Assembly (NCBI GenBank): GCA_019925105.1
Contig: JAHGAU010000011.1
Location: 1,178,001-1,242,000, forward strand
Origin: Niebla homalea
Lineage: Eukaryota; Ascomycota; Lecanoromycetes; Lecanorales; Ramalinaceae
Direction of reading: 5' to 3'
Length of the DNA: 64,000 nt
Shown: positions 48,420-59,907 of the stretch, in pieces
Layout of the letters: every line of letters starts with the position of its first letter
Numbering within the stretch: position 1 is the stretch's first letter
The notes under the pieces: model-generated
Database searches by the model: none
What the model saw: the letters and a program-made list of their open reading frames with translations, nothing else
Told to the model about the DNA's origin: nothing
Made by a program: the position numbers and the translations under genes

Positions 48420-50523
48420 TCAAACGAGGGAAGCATGCTTCAAAGACTCGCTGGGCTCCTTTCGCGCGGGGAAAGCGGCCTGCCACGCACCCATCACTCT
48501 GATCAGAACCGATTCCTTGTGACGAGGGGCAGCAACGAGCAAGCCAACAGGTCTCCCGTTGAAGTCGAGGTAAGATAATAGCAAAATTGTGATTGGAAAT
48601 CCTGTTCACCCAAGTCAAATCCATGCAGATTCGCCCGTACAGATTTTTCGGTCAGAGACCAGGAGATGATGGGCTTACCGCCGGCTGCTGCGTAGGTGCT
48701 GAGCATGCAATCGCCAGGTGCAATGATAACGTCAATGCCATACTTCTCAATCATCTCATCGAAACTTGCGGCGACTGCTTTGGCATGGGCGAGTGGCTTT
48801 TCGCGTGCCTCGACCGAGTCTCCAAAGCTGAGACCCTGCTCCAGTGAAATTTGGTTTGGATATTCTGTAATGATCTGGATTAATCACGGTTTCAAGACTC
48901 AGCCAGGGGAAGGAAGTCACCGTCAGTCAACGCTTCTTCAGCATGCGCTTTGTTCCACACCACCAGCTCCTGTAGGCTGTTCACCTTGCTTCGCTTCAAG
49001 CTTCCCAAGTACGTATCCATGGCGCCTTTGAGATCGGCAACTGGCTGAAGGTCAGGTGTCTGGACTCTCTGATCTGAAGTATCTTACCCATCAGAGTCTG
49101 TATGGCATTTCGCCCCTCAAAGTAAAAATCGGATACAGGACGGAGGGGGACGTTCTCGTGATAGCTCTTGGCGAGGCTTTGGATTTTGCCATAGGCAGCT
49201 CTTGTTAGCTCTAGCTAAGGAAGCCACCCAGTCAGCGATTTGGAGCCAACAAGGCTCAAGAGAGGTACAATTTGCTTTGTTGCCTCCGGGACCGGCTTCA
49301 CAAATGCATCCCCCATCCGCCACTGATCCGGGTCCAAGGTGCCGACTTTGATATCATCCAACGTAGTGGTGATTGCTGAGGCATAGCCGCCTGGTGGCAC
49401 TTGGGTCTTGGAGGGATCTACGAGTACGTTGAGCAGATCGGCAACATCCTTCACGGTCTTTCCCATTGGACCGGCCGTATCAAAGCGTGGGCTGGTGGGC
49501 ATGATGTTGGTGGTGTCAACAAGGTCATGAGTCGGTTTGATCGTGAACAGAGACGCTCTCGTGGACGGAGTGACGAGAGAACCATCAGTCTCCGTACCCA
49601 CAGCAATGGGGGCCAGGCCTGCACTGACGGCAATAGCACATCCTGAAGAAGAACCCAGAGGATTCTGTGCTTACTTTCAGTGGTGCGTAGCCGCAGTCCT
49701 CGGATTCGGGGACTCACACTATGACCACCAATGCTATCACTCCAGTCCAGTCCTCCACGGACATATGCTGACTGAGATTGGCCGGCTGCAGCCGACCATC
49801 CACAACGGATGTTCTTTCCTCTGTCCTCGTGAGTTCAAGTATTGCGGGCTTCATCCTGTAGATCAGGACCATACTTGAAATATCCAAGCTCCTGTTCGCC
49901 GATCAGGATTGGCTTGGATCGCATAAAAGGAAGGAGCACGTCTTACCGACAGCGTTGCTTTACCGTAGACAATGGCCCCAGCTTCCAGTAGCTGAACCCA
50001 AGACTCAACCGTGGGTCCCATCACATGCTTGTGAAGGGTTCACCTTGTCGATAATCGGAGCTCCATTGGGCTCTGAGCCTATCAGAGCTACGGCACCGCC
50101 GGTGGTCCCCATACCTAAGGATTTGGGTGTCGCGATATTGTCGTTGAGCAAATCAGCCAATTCTCTACGTCGGATACGGTTCTGCAGACCAAACCTTTAC
50201 AAGTATTGGGATACCATGTAGAGGGCCCATAGAAGCTTCCCCATCTCTCTCATAGAATCGAGCTCACGCGCTCGATCCACAGCACCCGGCGCAAGCTGGT
50301 ACACAGCCCCAAGCCATTGGTTATAGATACAAACCGAACGCTGATACTCTTCCACGACCTGGGTGCTCTTAAGGCGACCGCTGCTCAATTCCTCCTGGAG
50401 AGATTGTACAGAGGCTGTGAGAGTATTGAAGCTCGACACATGCTTTGACAAGTCTAGAAAATGAGGCACCCATCCCATAAGTTTCTCCTTCGAGAGAAGT
50501 CGTGACGCAGGTGTAGATGCCAT
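48420..50523 (-). pseudogene. Amidase signature family enzyme, nearly complete but frameshifted
   Basis: Amidase-signature enzymes hydrolyse amides with a Lys-Ser-Ser triad. ATG at 50523 gives a helical N-terminus with LQEELSSGRLKSTQVVEEYQ, typical of the family. GPLHGIPILVK (catalytic Lys) lies in another frame, requiring one extra base near 50,255-50,262. Then come DNIATPKSLGMGTTGGAVAL, APIIDK, SWVQLLEAGAIVYGKATLS, GWSAAAGQSQSAYVRGG and GGHS. A GTGAGT intron follows, then NPLGSSSGCAIAVSAGLAP (nucleophile region), TETDGSL, FDTAGPMGKTVKDVADLLN, AYGKIQSLAKSYHE, MIEKYGIDVIIAPGD and YLDFNGRPVGLLVAA, ending KHASLV. About nine short exons are implied. No acceptor AG is found before DNIATP. Apart from these two defects the protein is intact, so decay is recent or partly an assembly error. 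Confidence 0.8.
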
Positions 50524-51232
50524 GGGAAGAGATGTTGGCTTGCTAAGATCAAATCAATCAGGTGTTGCGCCGTCTTGCTTTGAGGGTTGATAGCTTCAAA
50601 TAATCGCCTGAATGTTTGGACCTGATGTCGACTTGGTATTAAGAGAGAGACTATTATGTAGTGAATAGTAATCGAAGCGGAAAGTGGCCCGTAAGCGGCC
50701 CCCACTTTGTCGCCAAGGCTCCTAGCGTACACGAAAAGCAGCGAGGTGTAAGGATGTTTCCTCGCCTCGGAAAAAAACCACCCGGGCCATGCCTGCCTTT
50801 GACTGCCACATCAGGTTTACAAATGCCAATAATAGTATTGCGCGTAATGGCCATGTTATCACCAATAAGACGAGAAAGGTCCGATGACTTCGAGTATTAT
50901 GGCAATTAGAGCGGCCCTTATCCGACTATGTTCAGTGGAGACAGCTTTCAGAAGCCATAAGTACCTGTGACCCACACCGACCTTATCCTCGCTCGAGGAG
51001 GGGGAGGCAAATTGCGGCGCCTCCTTATTAACACTGCGTTAGCCGATCGATTTCATAGGCCATCTTGGTTATCCCCGATTGATCGGCACGATGCTTTCTC
51101 CTATTCGGGTAACTATTCGGTTATCTGTTCGGGTATCGGGTAGGCCTTCTAGCCCCCGGACTGACCCTTAATACCTTAGTCCCCAATGCTCTTTTTAAGC
51201 GGGAGTCATTTACTTGCTTGGTCTGATACCAT
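50524..51232. other. Intergenic region, no supported gene
   Basis: The frames at 50454-50909 lack domains and overlap each other. Near 51,100-51,140 the phrase tattcggg/tattcggt recurs three or four times at short spacing. The upstream region of the amidase lies at the left edge. Confidence 0.4.
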
Positions 51233-51527
51233 ATGGGAACTATTTCAGCACCAGAGTCCAGCACTCACCAGGAAAAAGACCACGACTCATGGACTATACC
51301 CAAACCAGTGCGCTCTAGGCGATGGCAGAAATTGAAGGCCAGGGGTCTCAACTTGGAGGCTGCGTTGGCCAGGCAACCACAGAGTAAGCAGATCTGGGGG
51401 AGCTCCTTTTTTTCGATAGTGCAAACTAACCCTAATTGGCCACGTTATAGATCAGGCTCTACCCGTAAGCGATCCTGTAAACGAATTCTTCGCAGCTATG
51501 GGAGGGGATGCCGGAGGAACCATTTAA
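51233..51527 (+). CDS. Small unrecognised two-exon gene, 75 aa
   Basis: ATG at 51233 opens MGTISAPESSTHQEKDHDSW. Exon 1 (51233-51383) contains a basic helix, RSRRWQKLKARGLNLEAALA. The 67-nt intron (51384-51450) has donor GTAAGC, branch ACTAACC and acceptor ATAG, and joins phase 1 to exon 2 (51451-51527). Exon 2 reads LPVSDPVNEFFAAMGGDAGG and stops at TAA. Splicing removes a frame that would otherwise run into an arginine-rich tail, and the spliced end looks far more protein-like. There is no signal peptide or membrane helix. It sits at the edge of AT-rich DNA, with no stop or shift, beside three broken genes. Confidence 0.55.
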
Positions 51528-51606
51528 GAACCCATGGTCTATAGTATACAGCAATAGACTTACCTGCGCTATATAAGCTAATTTGCTCGATCCCTGCTGC
51601 GTGTAT

Positions 51607-54600
51607 ATGTGGATACGTGGTGTTTTTGGTGTTTATAGTGTTTTAATTAACCTATCTTAAGACTTAAGTTATAAAGACCTCGCCGTCGAAGTCCTAAGGT
51701 ACCTCGCCGTCGAAATACCCCCCGTTATGGCCCGACTACGGGGTAAAGCTAGGGCTAAAAACCCCCATATAAGTTAAGAACTTAAGGCTATTTATATAAA
51801 GTTATATATATAAAAGGAATAAGTAAATAAGTAATTTTAATAAAAGCCGTTATTTAAATAAATCCTTAAGGATGAAATAAAAAACTTAAAGATTTAAATA
51901 AATTAATATATATAAATCTTTAAGCCTTCTTATACGGCCTTTAAAAAGCCGCTTAACCGATAAATAATTATTCCGTATATTTAATAAATTAATTAATAAT
52001 TAAATTATACCCTTTAATTTATTTAATCTTTATTATATATATATATAAATACGTAATATTTTTAATATTTATAGTATTTTAATTAATTTATCTTAAGATT
52101 TAAATGATAAAGATTTCACCGTTAAGGTCTTAAGGTACTTTACCGTTAAAGTAACCAACGTTATAACCCGATTATGGGGTAAAATTAAAATTAAAAACCC
52201 TTAAAGTTAAAATATAAGTTTTAAAAAATAATTCAAATAAATATTAATTAATTTATTTAACTTTAAATAAGTTAATAACGTTATAATATTATAAGGATAA
52301 TATCGTTAATTAAGTTAATATAAAATTAATATATATTTAATTTTTATTTATTAAGTTTTTTAATAAACTTAATATTTAATTTAACTTTTTATATATCCGT
52401 AATTATACCCCGACGGAAGGAATAATCGGAATAATTACCGCGAATATTATATTATATAAGCTACTTATATAATATATTAATAATAAAGTTTTATATAAAT
52501 AACCTTAAAATAAAAGAAAAAAGCGGGGCTTATAATAAAGCTACCATTTAAGAATATAAGTCCTTTAAAAACCGTATAAAGTAAGTTTTACCGGAGGTTA
52601 TTATAATTTTAAGGATAATTCCTTCCGGAAGGTATTTATCTTTAATATTAAGATATAAAGCTTTATATAACCGTCTTTAAACTTTATATATAATCGGGTT
52701 ATATAATATTTTTAAAGTTTAATTTAAGGTCGGCTTTATTATAAATGAATTCCTTTACCCGTAAAAAGCCCGTATAAATAAAATAAAAAACGGCTTATAT
52801 AATAAAGTTAAATTGAATAATAATATTAAAACTATATATAAACTTAATAAAAATATTATTAATAATAGAAAGCCATTTCCTTTATATATATTTACTTTAT
52901 AGTCTTTTTACGCTACGTATAAAACGTTAAAGTACCGGGTATTAAAAAACTTTGAAATTTTTAACGTCCCGGTCAATATATATTAATTTAACGGTAATAA
53001 AGTAATTTTTAATAGTTTTATAAAGTAGCTTTTTAATATTAACGAGGTATATATATTATTTAATAAGTATAAAAAATAAAGTAAAAATAGCCAGGTAAAC
53101 CCCGTATATAATATATTACTTAAAATAAGAGTTACTCCCTATATTATATAATAACCTCGTATTTAATATAAGGTTAAAACGTAAATATTATACCGCTTAT
53201 AAATTAATTTAACTTACGTTTTACCCGTTTTTAATATATTTATAATCCGGTATAATTGCAATATACGTAAATATACAAATTAAAATAAATTATTAATAAT
53301 TTTTTTTATTTAAATCTCGAAATTTAATTAATTATTTAATTATCCTTAATAAAGATTTGCTTTATAATATACTTAATATTGTCCGGGAATAAAATAAAGG
53401 CTAATTAACGAACAATATTTATAGCTTAATTTTATATAGTTAGGTTTTTAATACCGTAGATAACCTACGTATTATTTAAGTGGATTATTATCGAATTCCT
53501 TATTAATACGGTACGTTATTATTATAAAGCTTTAAGTATAACCGTTATTTTAAGGACGTTTATATAAGCCCTTCTTAATTAAGGAGGTGGCCTATAGGTA
53601 AAAATAAATTCCGGGATAAATATATCCTTAATATCTTTAAGTAAATAGCCACTTATATTATAAATAGATAACGCGTCGGTATAAAGGTAATACCGTAACC
53701 GGGTTATTAAGAGCCGTTTCAGGTATAGGCCGTTATAGTTATTTAATAGCCTTTATTATTAAGAAAAATCCTTATGGATCTCGTTATTTATATAGATTTA
53801 TCGACGATCGGCCTTTATAAGCTTATTATATAGTTTATAAAGGAAAAACCGTTTTGATAATATTACTTTAATTATAAAGCTTAGTAAACTTATTAAAGAT
53901 TTAAGTATAATATATTTAATTAAACGGTTTTTAAAGGTATCTTTAATACCTTAAATTACTTATTATAATTTATTTTATAATAAGCGTATTTTTATTATTA
54001 TAATATTTATTTTAATACTTAAGAAATTAAATATAATATTTATAAGGTTTTTCTTAAGGTTTATAAGCAATTTAAATTTATTATCTAAGCGGTTAAAGAT
54101 TTAATTAAAAACCTTAAAATCAATCCTTAATAAAAATATATTAAGGAAGTTATTTAAATAATAAAATATAATATTAAAACCGAGCTTAACGATAAATATT
54201 TAATATAAATATTTTATTATAAAACTAAATAAGAATAATATAATTCTTAATTTAAAAAAGAGGAAAAACTTAATATAATAAATATTATCCTACGTAAATT
54301 TAAATAATTACCGGTTATTTATAATTATTAAGATATGGCGGAAAATATTAAATAAGTCTTTTTTAATAAATATAAAGTTTGGGCCTTATATAATTATTAC
54401 GTCGATCACTTTATTAATAAACGTATATTTAAGGGTTTTATAGAAAACGTTAATTCCGTCGTTAATAGATTCCCTATGGAGGTATAAAAGGTCATAAATA
54501 TAACGGTATTTACCGTTATACTTAAGAATTAAAGTTAATAAAGAATATATATATAATTTATTAAGGACGTACGTATAAGTAATAAAACGGTTTTTAAAAC

Positions 54601-56390
54601 AGTTATTTATGGATATCGTTATTTAATACGGTAAGATTCTTTATGGTTAACGGGTAAAATAAGTAAACTACGGATTTATTAAGGCCGTAATAATTTAATT
54701 TTACCCCGAAACAGCTTAATTACCCTATTAATAAGCGGTAGTTGCGGTCCGGATAATAATATAGTTAAAAATTTTACTTTTTAGCTTTAAATAAGACTTC
54801 TTTATTTATTTAATTATTACTTATATTTACTATATAATAAGGTAAACCTTTATTAATACTTATTAAGGATAAAAAGATAACCATAGAGTTAATTAATTAT
54901 TTATTACGGGGCTACTTAAGTAATAATATATTAAGATTATTTTATTAAATATAATCCCGGGCCTTATAAAAACCCTTATAATTATAATATATATAGTTAC
55001 GCCAATATTTAAAATTAAACGTTATATATTTATTTTTATTTTAATTATAATAGGTTTAATTTTTTTTTTTTATATTTTAACGTTATTATAACGGCCGGTT
55101 ATAAAGTTAAAAAGGCTATTATATTAAAATAAGGGTTTAAAACGTTATAAGTTTTATCCGTATTATAAATTGTTTAATTTTTTAATTTATTTTAATTATA
55201 AGTTATTATATAACCAATAAAAATATAATAATATTAAATTACGGAGTTAAAAGTATATAAAATTAATAGCTTAAAAAGATAAACTTAATATATTATAAAG
55301 GTTTTATATATTTTAAGTTATTTTTTTAGATTAAAGTAATAAAGAATTATTAAGTAAATCTTAATATTAATAAATAATAACCGGTATTTCTTTTTAAATA
55401 CGTTTTCCTTACTTTAAGGCTTAACTTTAAAGGAATAATATTTTATTACGATCCTTTTAAAAGTTAAATAATTTAAATCCTTTTTTTATATAATAATAAA
55501 TTAAAACTTTTTAATAAAAAGAAATTTAATATAAATATTATAATACTTATAAAGAAACGTACTTAATAAGATACCTTTAAAGGATACTTTATATTTATTA
55601 CGGTATAAACCTTATAAAGCCTCCGACTTTAACGTTATACCCCATATTTTAACTTAAAGCTATTTATATTAAAGGAAAAACAATTAAGATTATTAATAAG
55701 GCATATAAGTAAATAAAGTATATCCGGCTGGTATATATAATTACTTCCCCGTTTACGGAACCTATAGGGGTAAAGCTTTAGGCTGATTGGGTTATTAAAT
55801 AAAAGGCTTTTATATATAATAAACCTTAGTCTTTTATACGTTAATATTATTATTCTTATTATTAAGATTAAAAGTAATAAACTCGGTTAACGGCCGTAGA
55901 CTCGCAATACGGACGTAACGAGAACGAGATTGCGACGTAAACCCGGACGTGGATTTATTATTAATAAGCTTTTTAACTTGATCGTATAAAGTATAATCCG
56001 TTACCTTTTTAATTACGGAGGACGCCTTAATTAATCCCTTTAAAAATAAAAGCCCCGGGATAACTTTATTATATAAGGTTAATCGGATAAAGTAAATAAT
56101 AATAATAAGGTTAAAGCGGGTAAGTATAATAATAAATATATTAAATAATTTATTAAATATAAAGTTAATAAAAAATAATAAATTTTTAATAAAAAGGATA
56201 TATATAAAGTAATTTTAATAAAAGCTATTATTTAAATAAATCCTTAAGGATAAAATAAAGAATTCAGGGATTTAAATAAATTAGCTTATATAAATCTCTA
56301 AGCCCCCCGTATAACCCCTAAAGAGCCGCTTAGCCGATAAGTGGCTATTCCGCATGTCCGGCAAATTAGCTAATAGCTAAACTACACCCT
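51607..56390. mobile_element. RIP-degraded composite repeat: tandem duplication split by about 4 kb of inserted DNA
   Basis: Block A (51,607-51,775: GTTTATAGTGTTTTAATTAA, then paired CTCGCCGTCGAA) is followed by block L (about 51,812-52,013: aagtaattttaataaaag, CCTTAAGGAT, ending attatacccT). A second, more mutated block A follows at 52,042-52,205, and a second block L occurs only at about 56,190-56,390. The order A-L-A-(4 kb)-L fits either a tandem duplication whose second copy received an insertion at 52,206-56,190, or an LTR element with L as terminal repeat. The interior has stops throughout. A relic at about 54,360-54,450 reading like KVWALYNYYVDHFINKR hints at a Mutator-like transposase, and RRKPGRG near 55,950 at a basic tail; neither is secure. 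Confidence 0.5.
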
Positions 56391-57067
56391 ATAAAAGATT
56401 CTGTCTCTTGGAATCAGCCGTTTTAACGAAATCATGGGAACTGCTGGGTCCACCGACGTTTCAAGCTTTGATCGAGTTTTTACCCTCCTTATATGTATTA
56501 TTAACTGTACCAGGCAAGGTTATCACTTTAGTATTGACAGGGCCATTGAATTTTGTTCCGAGTTTCGCCTTTTGTCGATTACGGCCTAAGACTCCGACGC
56601 AAGAAATAAAGCACGTATTATCGTGTTCTCCTGTACTGTATGGATAAGTATGTTTTACCCTCCAGTGGGCTTGGTGTCGTAAGCCAGACTCGCCATCAAT
56701 TCCACGTAATGTATTTGTATGTTTGACTCGCAATTAGTTTCCCACGCCAGTCGGCCCCATCTACGAGGTCATCCAAGAGTTCGGACCGCTTCTACCGACC
56801 AGAAGCAATAGGGAGTCTCGGGATACTGGAGACTTGACTTTCTCCTAGGGACTCCTTTACGTGCCGCTACTCAATGCTAAAGCACTGTTACAGATCGGGG
56901 GGTCGAGATTGTATAAATTGACCACTTAAACTCACATTTAATCTTCGATCCGGAGGGGCGGAAGCTCTTTATCTTCTGTCTGTTATTATTCTGTTATATC
57001 AATCGCTATTAAAACTCTGCCTGGGCCAAGTAAGCCTTCTCGAAGACGATGGATTAGCTCGATTGCT
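56391..57067. other. Start of third gene island, no supported gene
   Basis: Composition returns to normal at about 56,390. The frame 56408-56647 and its complement 56461-56733 have no domain support and contradict each other. No RNA gene is recognised. Confidence 0.4.
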
Positions 57068-57608
57068 AATTGCGTTACCTCAGGATTACAGAAGAATACT
57101 ATGATAATTTCAATAAGCCCCTAGATTTCACCTGCGCCGCTTTCATAAAAGAGGTACGCCGCTCATATAGGCTTATCTTCTCCGACGACCCGCGCGCGCG
57201 AACATAATATATCAGAAAGGAGCAAAAGAGAGTGCGACATAGTGGGGTAATGGACCCTTATCTTGATGAGCTCTGTACGGCGAATCCATTGGCAGGCCGA
57301 GGGTTTGGAGTTCAATACAGCAAGGCTGATGACTTCCCCATCCTGGCCGGCAGATTGTCGATTATACAAGAGTATATGCAGCGGCGGAGCCCGAAGACAC
57401 TGTCCATGTTGTGGCGAGATCGGAGGAATTTGCTGCAATGGTAAGTCATTGCTCCCAAACCCCAAAGCTGGCGCCCCGATCGAGCTCATGGGAGACCGCA
57501 GGTATACTTTTGGGCGGTCCCCATCGTTATGGGACTTCAATCCTTCTCGCCTTCGCACAGACGTGTCTGACGGCGGCCCAATTATATTACGCCGCTGCTT
57601 TTCATTAA
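57068..57608 (+). pseudogene. C-terminal part of an unnamed fungal membrane protein family, broken
   Basis: One frame runs from about 57,068: ITEEYYDNFNKPLDFTCAAF, VRRSYRLIFSDDPRA, a TAA at 57205-57207 where CAA would fit, then DPYLDELCTANPLAGRGFGV, ADDFPILAGRLSIIQEYMQR and LWRDRRNLLQW. An intron (57,442 to about 57,501; donor GTAAGT, acceptor CGCAG) leads to YTF(W)AV and a hydrophobic end TSILLAFAQTCLTAAQLYYA, stop at 57606. This pattern, a D-L-WRDRRNPLQW(Y/F)TFWA motif before a last membrane helix, recurs in many fungal hypothetical proteins, often encoded near repeats. Two one-base losses (TTTTGGG near 57,507 and ATGGGACT near 57,530) break the helix frame. The N-terminal half is missing. 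Confidence 0.6.
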
Positions 57609-58170
57609 GATCTCGGTCGACCAGTAGGCGGCGTGTTACAGATATCGGGGCATTGGATGCATAGGTCGCAGAGAAACAGGGCCAAAGATCGTCATGTCAA
57701 CTACCTTATGCAAACGTTGGACTACATTACCGTACCTTTAACATCTACGACAGTTAGGATCGCCATCGATCAACCTAGTACTTCAGCCTTTAAGGACGCC
57801 TTTAATCGTGAGCAGATCTGAAGCAAAACTGCCGAGTACGTCGCCGAGCTCCACATAGTTCTACGTAAGATTATCCTACCGTCCTTACCTGGACTTAAGT
57901 GAAAAGTCTATTCGCCCAGGACGTTTTCCTCCTATCCCCGTACAGAGCCTCGAGTTCTCTTTGTATTTGCTTGAGGGACTCCCCCACCCGCGATCCATAA
58001 GCGGTCTTATGCGCCTCCACCAGCTTTTCAATAACCAGTGCTTTTCCGCTCAACGCAGCCTGTAATCCTCAGACCCGTTAGGCGAATCGAAACGGCATGT
58101 CGATGGCCCAGCTTTCGAGGGCGCTCCATCTCCGCCGGAGATCCAGATACCATGCCACTCCGGGTAGGCC
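57609..58170. other. Spacer in the third island, no supported gene
   Basis: The composition is normal, but no frame shows a domain, splice support or a convincing start. The short plus-strand frames at 57633-57821 and 58038-58229 look random. Confidence 0.4.
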
Positions 58171-58675
58171 CTACAGGCTGCGCGCGCTCGGCAATGTATT
58201 TAATGCTTTGTTTATGTACCGCTCGCTGATGCGGTAGTTAACCATGGCCATAGTACATATTTCGGCATCGAGCATGGCGAAAAAGCTGCCGTAAACGGTT
58301 AAGGTCGCAGAAGTCGAGGCTTCGATATTAACCATGGACGACAAGACCGTTCCGACGGTCATACTAACGTTACTAAAGTCTTCCTTATTAAAAGCATTTA
58401 TAACGGCCTTAATATAATTATACCAGGCGAACGTAAGGAGGGTAGAATCCGTATAAAGACGGTTAAAATGGGCAATATACTGCCTGGCGGCGTCGGCGTC
58501 AACAATACATATATAAGTAGCAGCGGTAAGATAAGAGACTTGCTTACTAGATTTATAAGCGAGATACGAAGTTATATTAACATTCTTTAAGAGGGCATGC
58601 TGGTTATACTGATACAATCTATCAGATTCTATATATTGTTATTATTGCAATTGAGCATCTGCCCCTTGAAGAGGT
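58171..58675 (-). pseudogene. Unrecognised protein remnant with a broken glutamine run
   Basis: A 148-codon open frame without ATG ends at 58171. Segments such as VDADAARQYIAHFNRLYTDS, SSMVNIEASTSATLTVYGSF and AMVNYRISERYINKAL read as a genuine, mostly helical protein. Upstream the frame continues through two consecutive TAA codons (58639-58644) inside what would be LQQQQYIES, so the stops probably arose from CAA CAA. Codons ending in T or A dominate the first half, showing strong C-to-T drift on this strand. No family is recognised, and neither start nor upstream exons are found. Confidence 0.4.
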
Positions 58676-58822
58676 TAAGGCCATAGACTGTCTCCGTATT
58701 ATACTGAATAACATTATCGAAGTGAGAGGTATACCACGTACGGGAGCTCGACGAGCCGGTTAATGTCGGTTTAGCCTAGCTCAGAGAATAAAGTCGCTTT
58801 CCAGGCACCATAAATGAGGGAG

Positions 58823-59071
58823 TTAATGCAGGAAATCAGGAGTATCTGGAGGGTGATTATCTTGATTTTGTCCCACGACCCACGAGATTGGAGAAGGATA
58901 AGAGCGGGGAGAGTATTCTTTTCGCCGTAGCTCGTCTTGAACTTCGAGCTGCTTGAGTAAAGGGGCGCTCTCCATTGCGTCGAAGGCTTCGTCTGTCCAA
59001 GACGGAGGACGGACACGGAGCGGTGCAGGGTTGTACGTCGGTATACTAAAGGCGTCTTCTTTTCTCTCCAA
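58823..59071 (-). CDS. Possible exon of an unrecognised protein
   Basis: The minus frame reads FSIPTYNPAPLRVRPPSWTD and APLLKQLEVQDELRRKEYSP, protein-like and without RIP stops. There is no ATG; a CATACAG acceptor just upstream (about 59,077) suggests an internal exon. In another frame 58,771-58,850 encodes a hydrophobic helix (LQILLISCINSLIYGAW), which could follow after an intron starting GTGGGAC. Neither end is certain. Confidence 0.28.
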   Translation of the reverse strand: MERKEDAFSIPTYNPAPLRVRPPSWTDEAFDAMESAPLLKQLEVQDELRRKEYSPRSYPSPISWVVGQNQDNHPPDTPDFLH

Positions 59072-59907
59072 TCTGTATGAATCTTACTGAGAAGAGAATG
59101 ATCTACTACGCGTGCGGATAAGCTTTTAATAAGGGTACCAGGACGGGGACTTCATATTTGCCAGTCTACTTGAGCTGCCCTTTGGGATGATATGCGACCG
59201 TTGATCCCGAGAAGATAGGGTAATAAAAGGAGTATCGAGGAGAAGGAGAGGAAGCTGGAAATCAAAAAGAATGAATGGAGAACCCGTGGGGAAGATTGGA
59301 TAGGCAAGGGAGAAGAAGCTTTTGTAAGTATTGCTCTCCCTGATTAACAACAAAGAAGTCAACGAGCAGCTAAATCCGCAGCGAAGGTTGTCTCAGATAG
59401 GGACGGATTGCCTGGAGGGGCAAGCATAAATTGTCAGGGGGAAAATGTGATGGGACTAAGATAAGCATGTCTTACTTAAATGTCGGATCTTCAAGATAAA
59501 TCAGGCACATCATTGTGAACAACGGAAATCTGCGCCGCTTCGGGTGATATAGGCTTAAATAGAATTCCGTAAGCCGAAAAATTTAACCGGGAAATTAAAG
59601 AATAAATCTATATAATAATTTATAATATAAATTTATTTAAGAATTTATAGCCAGAAATCGTTATAATTATTAATTACCTTATTATAAAAAAAAACTTACG
59701 TTTAACCTAGAAAATAAGATTATTTTATATTAAACGTAGAATAATTAAGTTTTAAACTTATTATACTTATAAGTAATTAAGTTGTTAATATAAATTAAGA
59801 TTATAAAGTATTAAACCTCCTTAAATAAAAAGGCCGATTTATTTATTTATTAAGCTATAGTAATAAGATTATTAAGATATACCGGGTTTTTAACCCTTAA
59901 GTACGGA
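59072..59907. other. End of third island and transition to AT-rich DNA
   Basis: No gene is supported. Composition shifts abruptly at about 59,565. From there stops fill all frames. Confidence 0.4.

Noticed and set aside
51812..56390. Confident call of a Gypsy element or Mutator-like transposon
   Set aside because: Terminal blocks exist, but no primer site, polypurine tract, catalytic motif or target duplication could be shown; left as a composite repeat.
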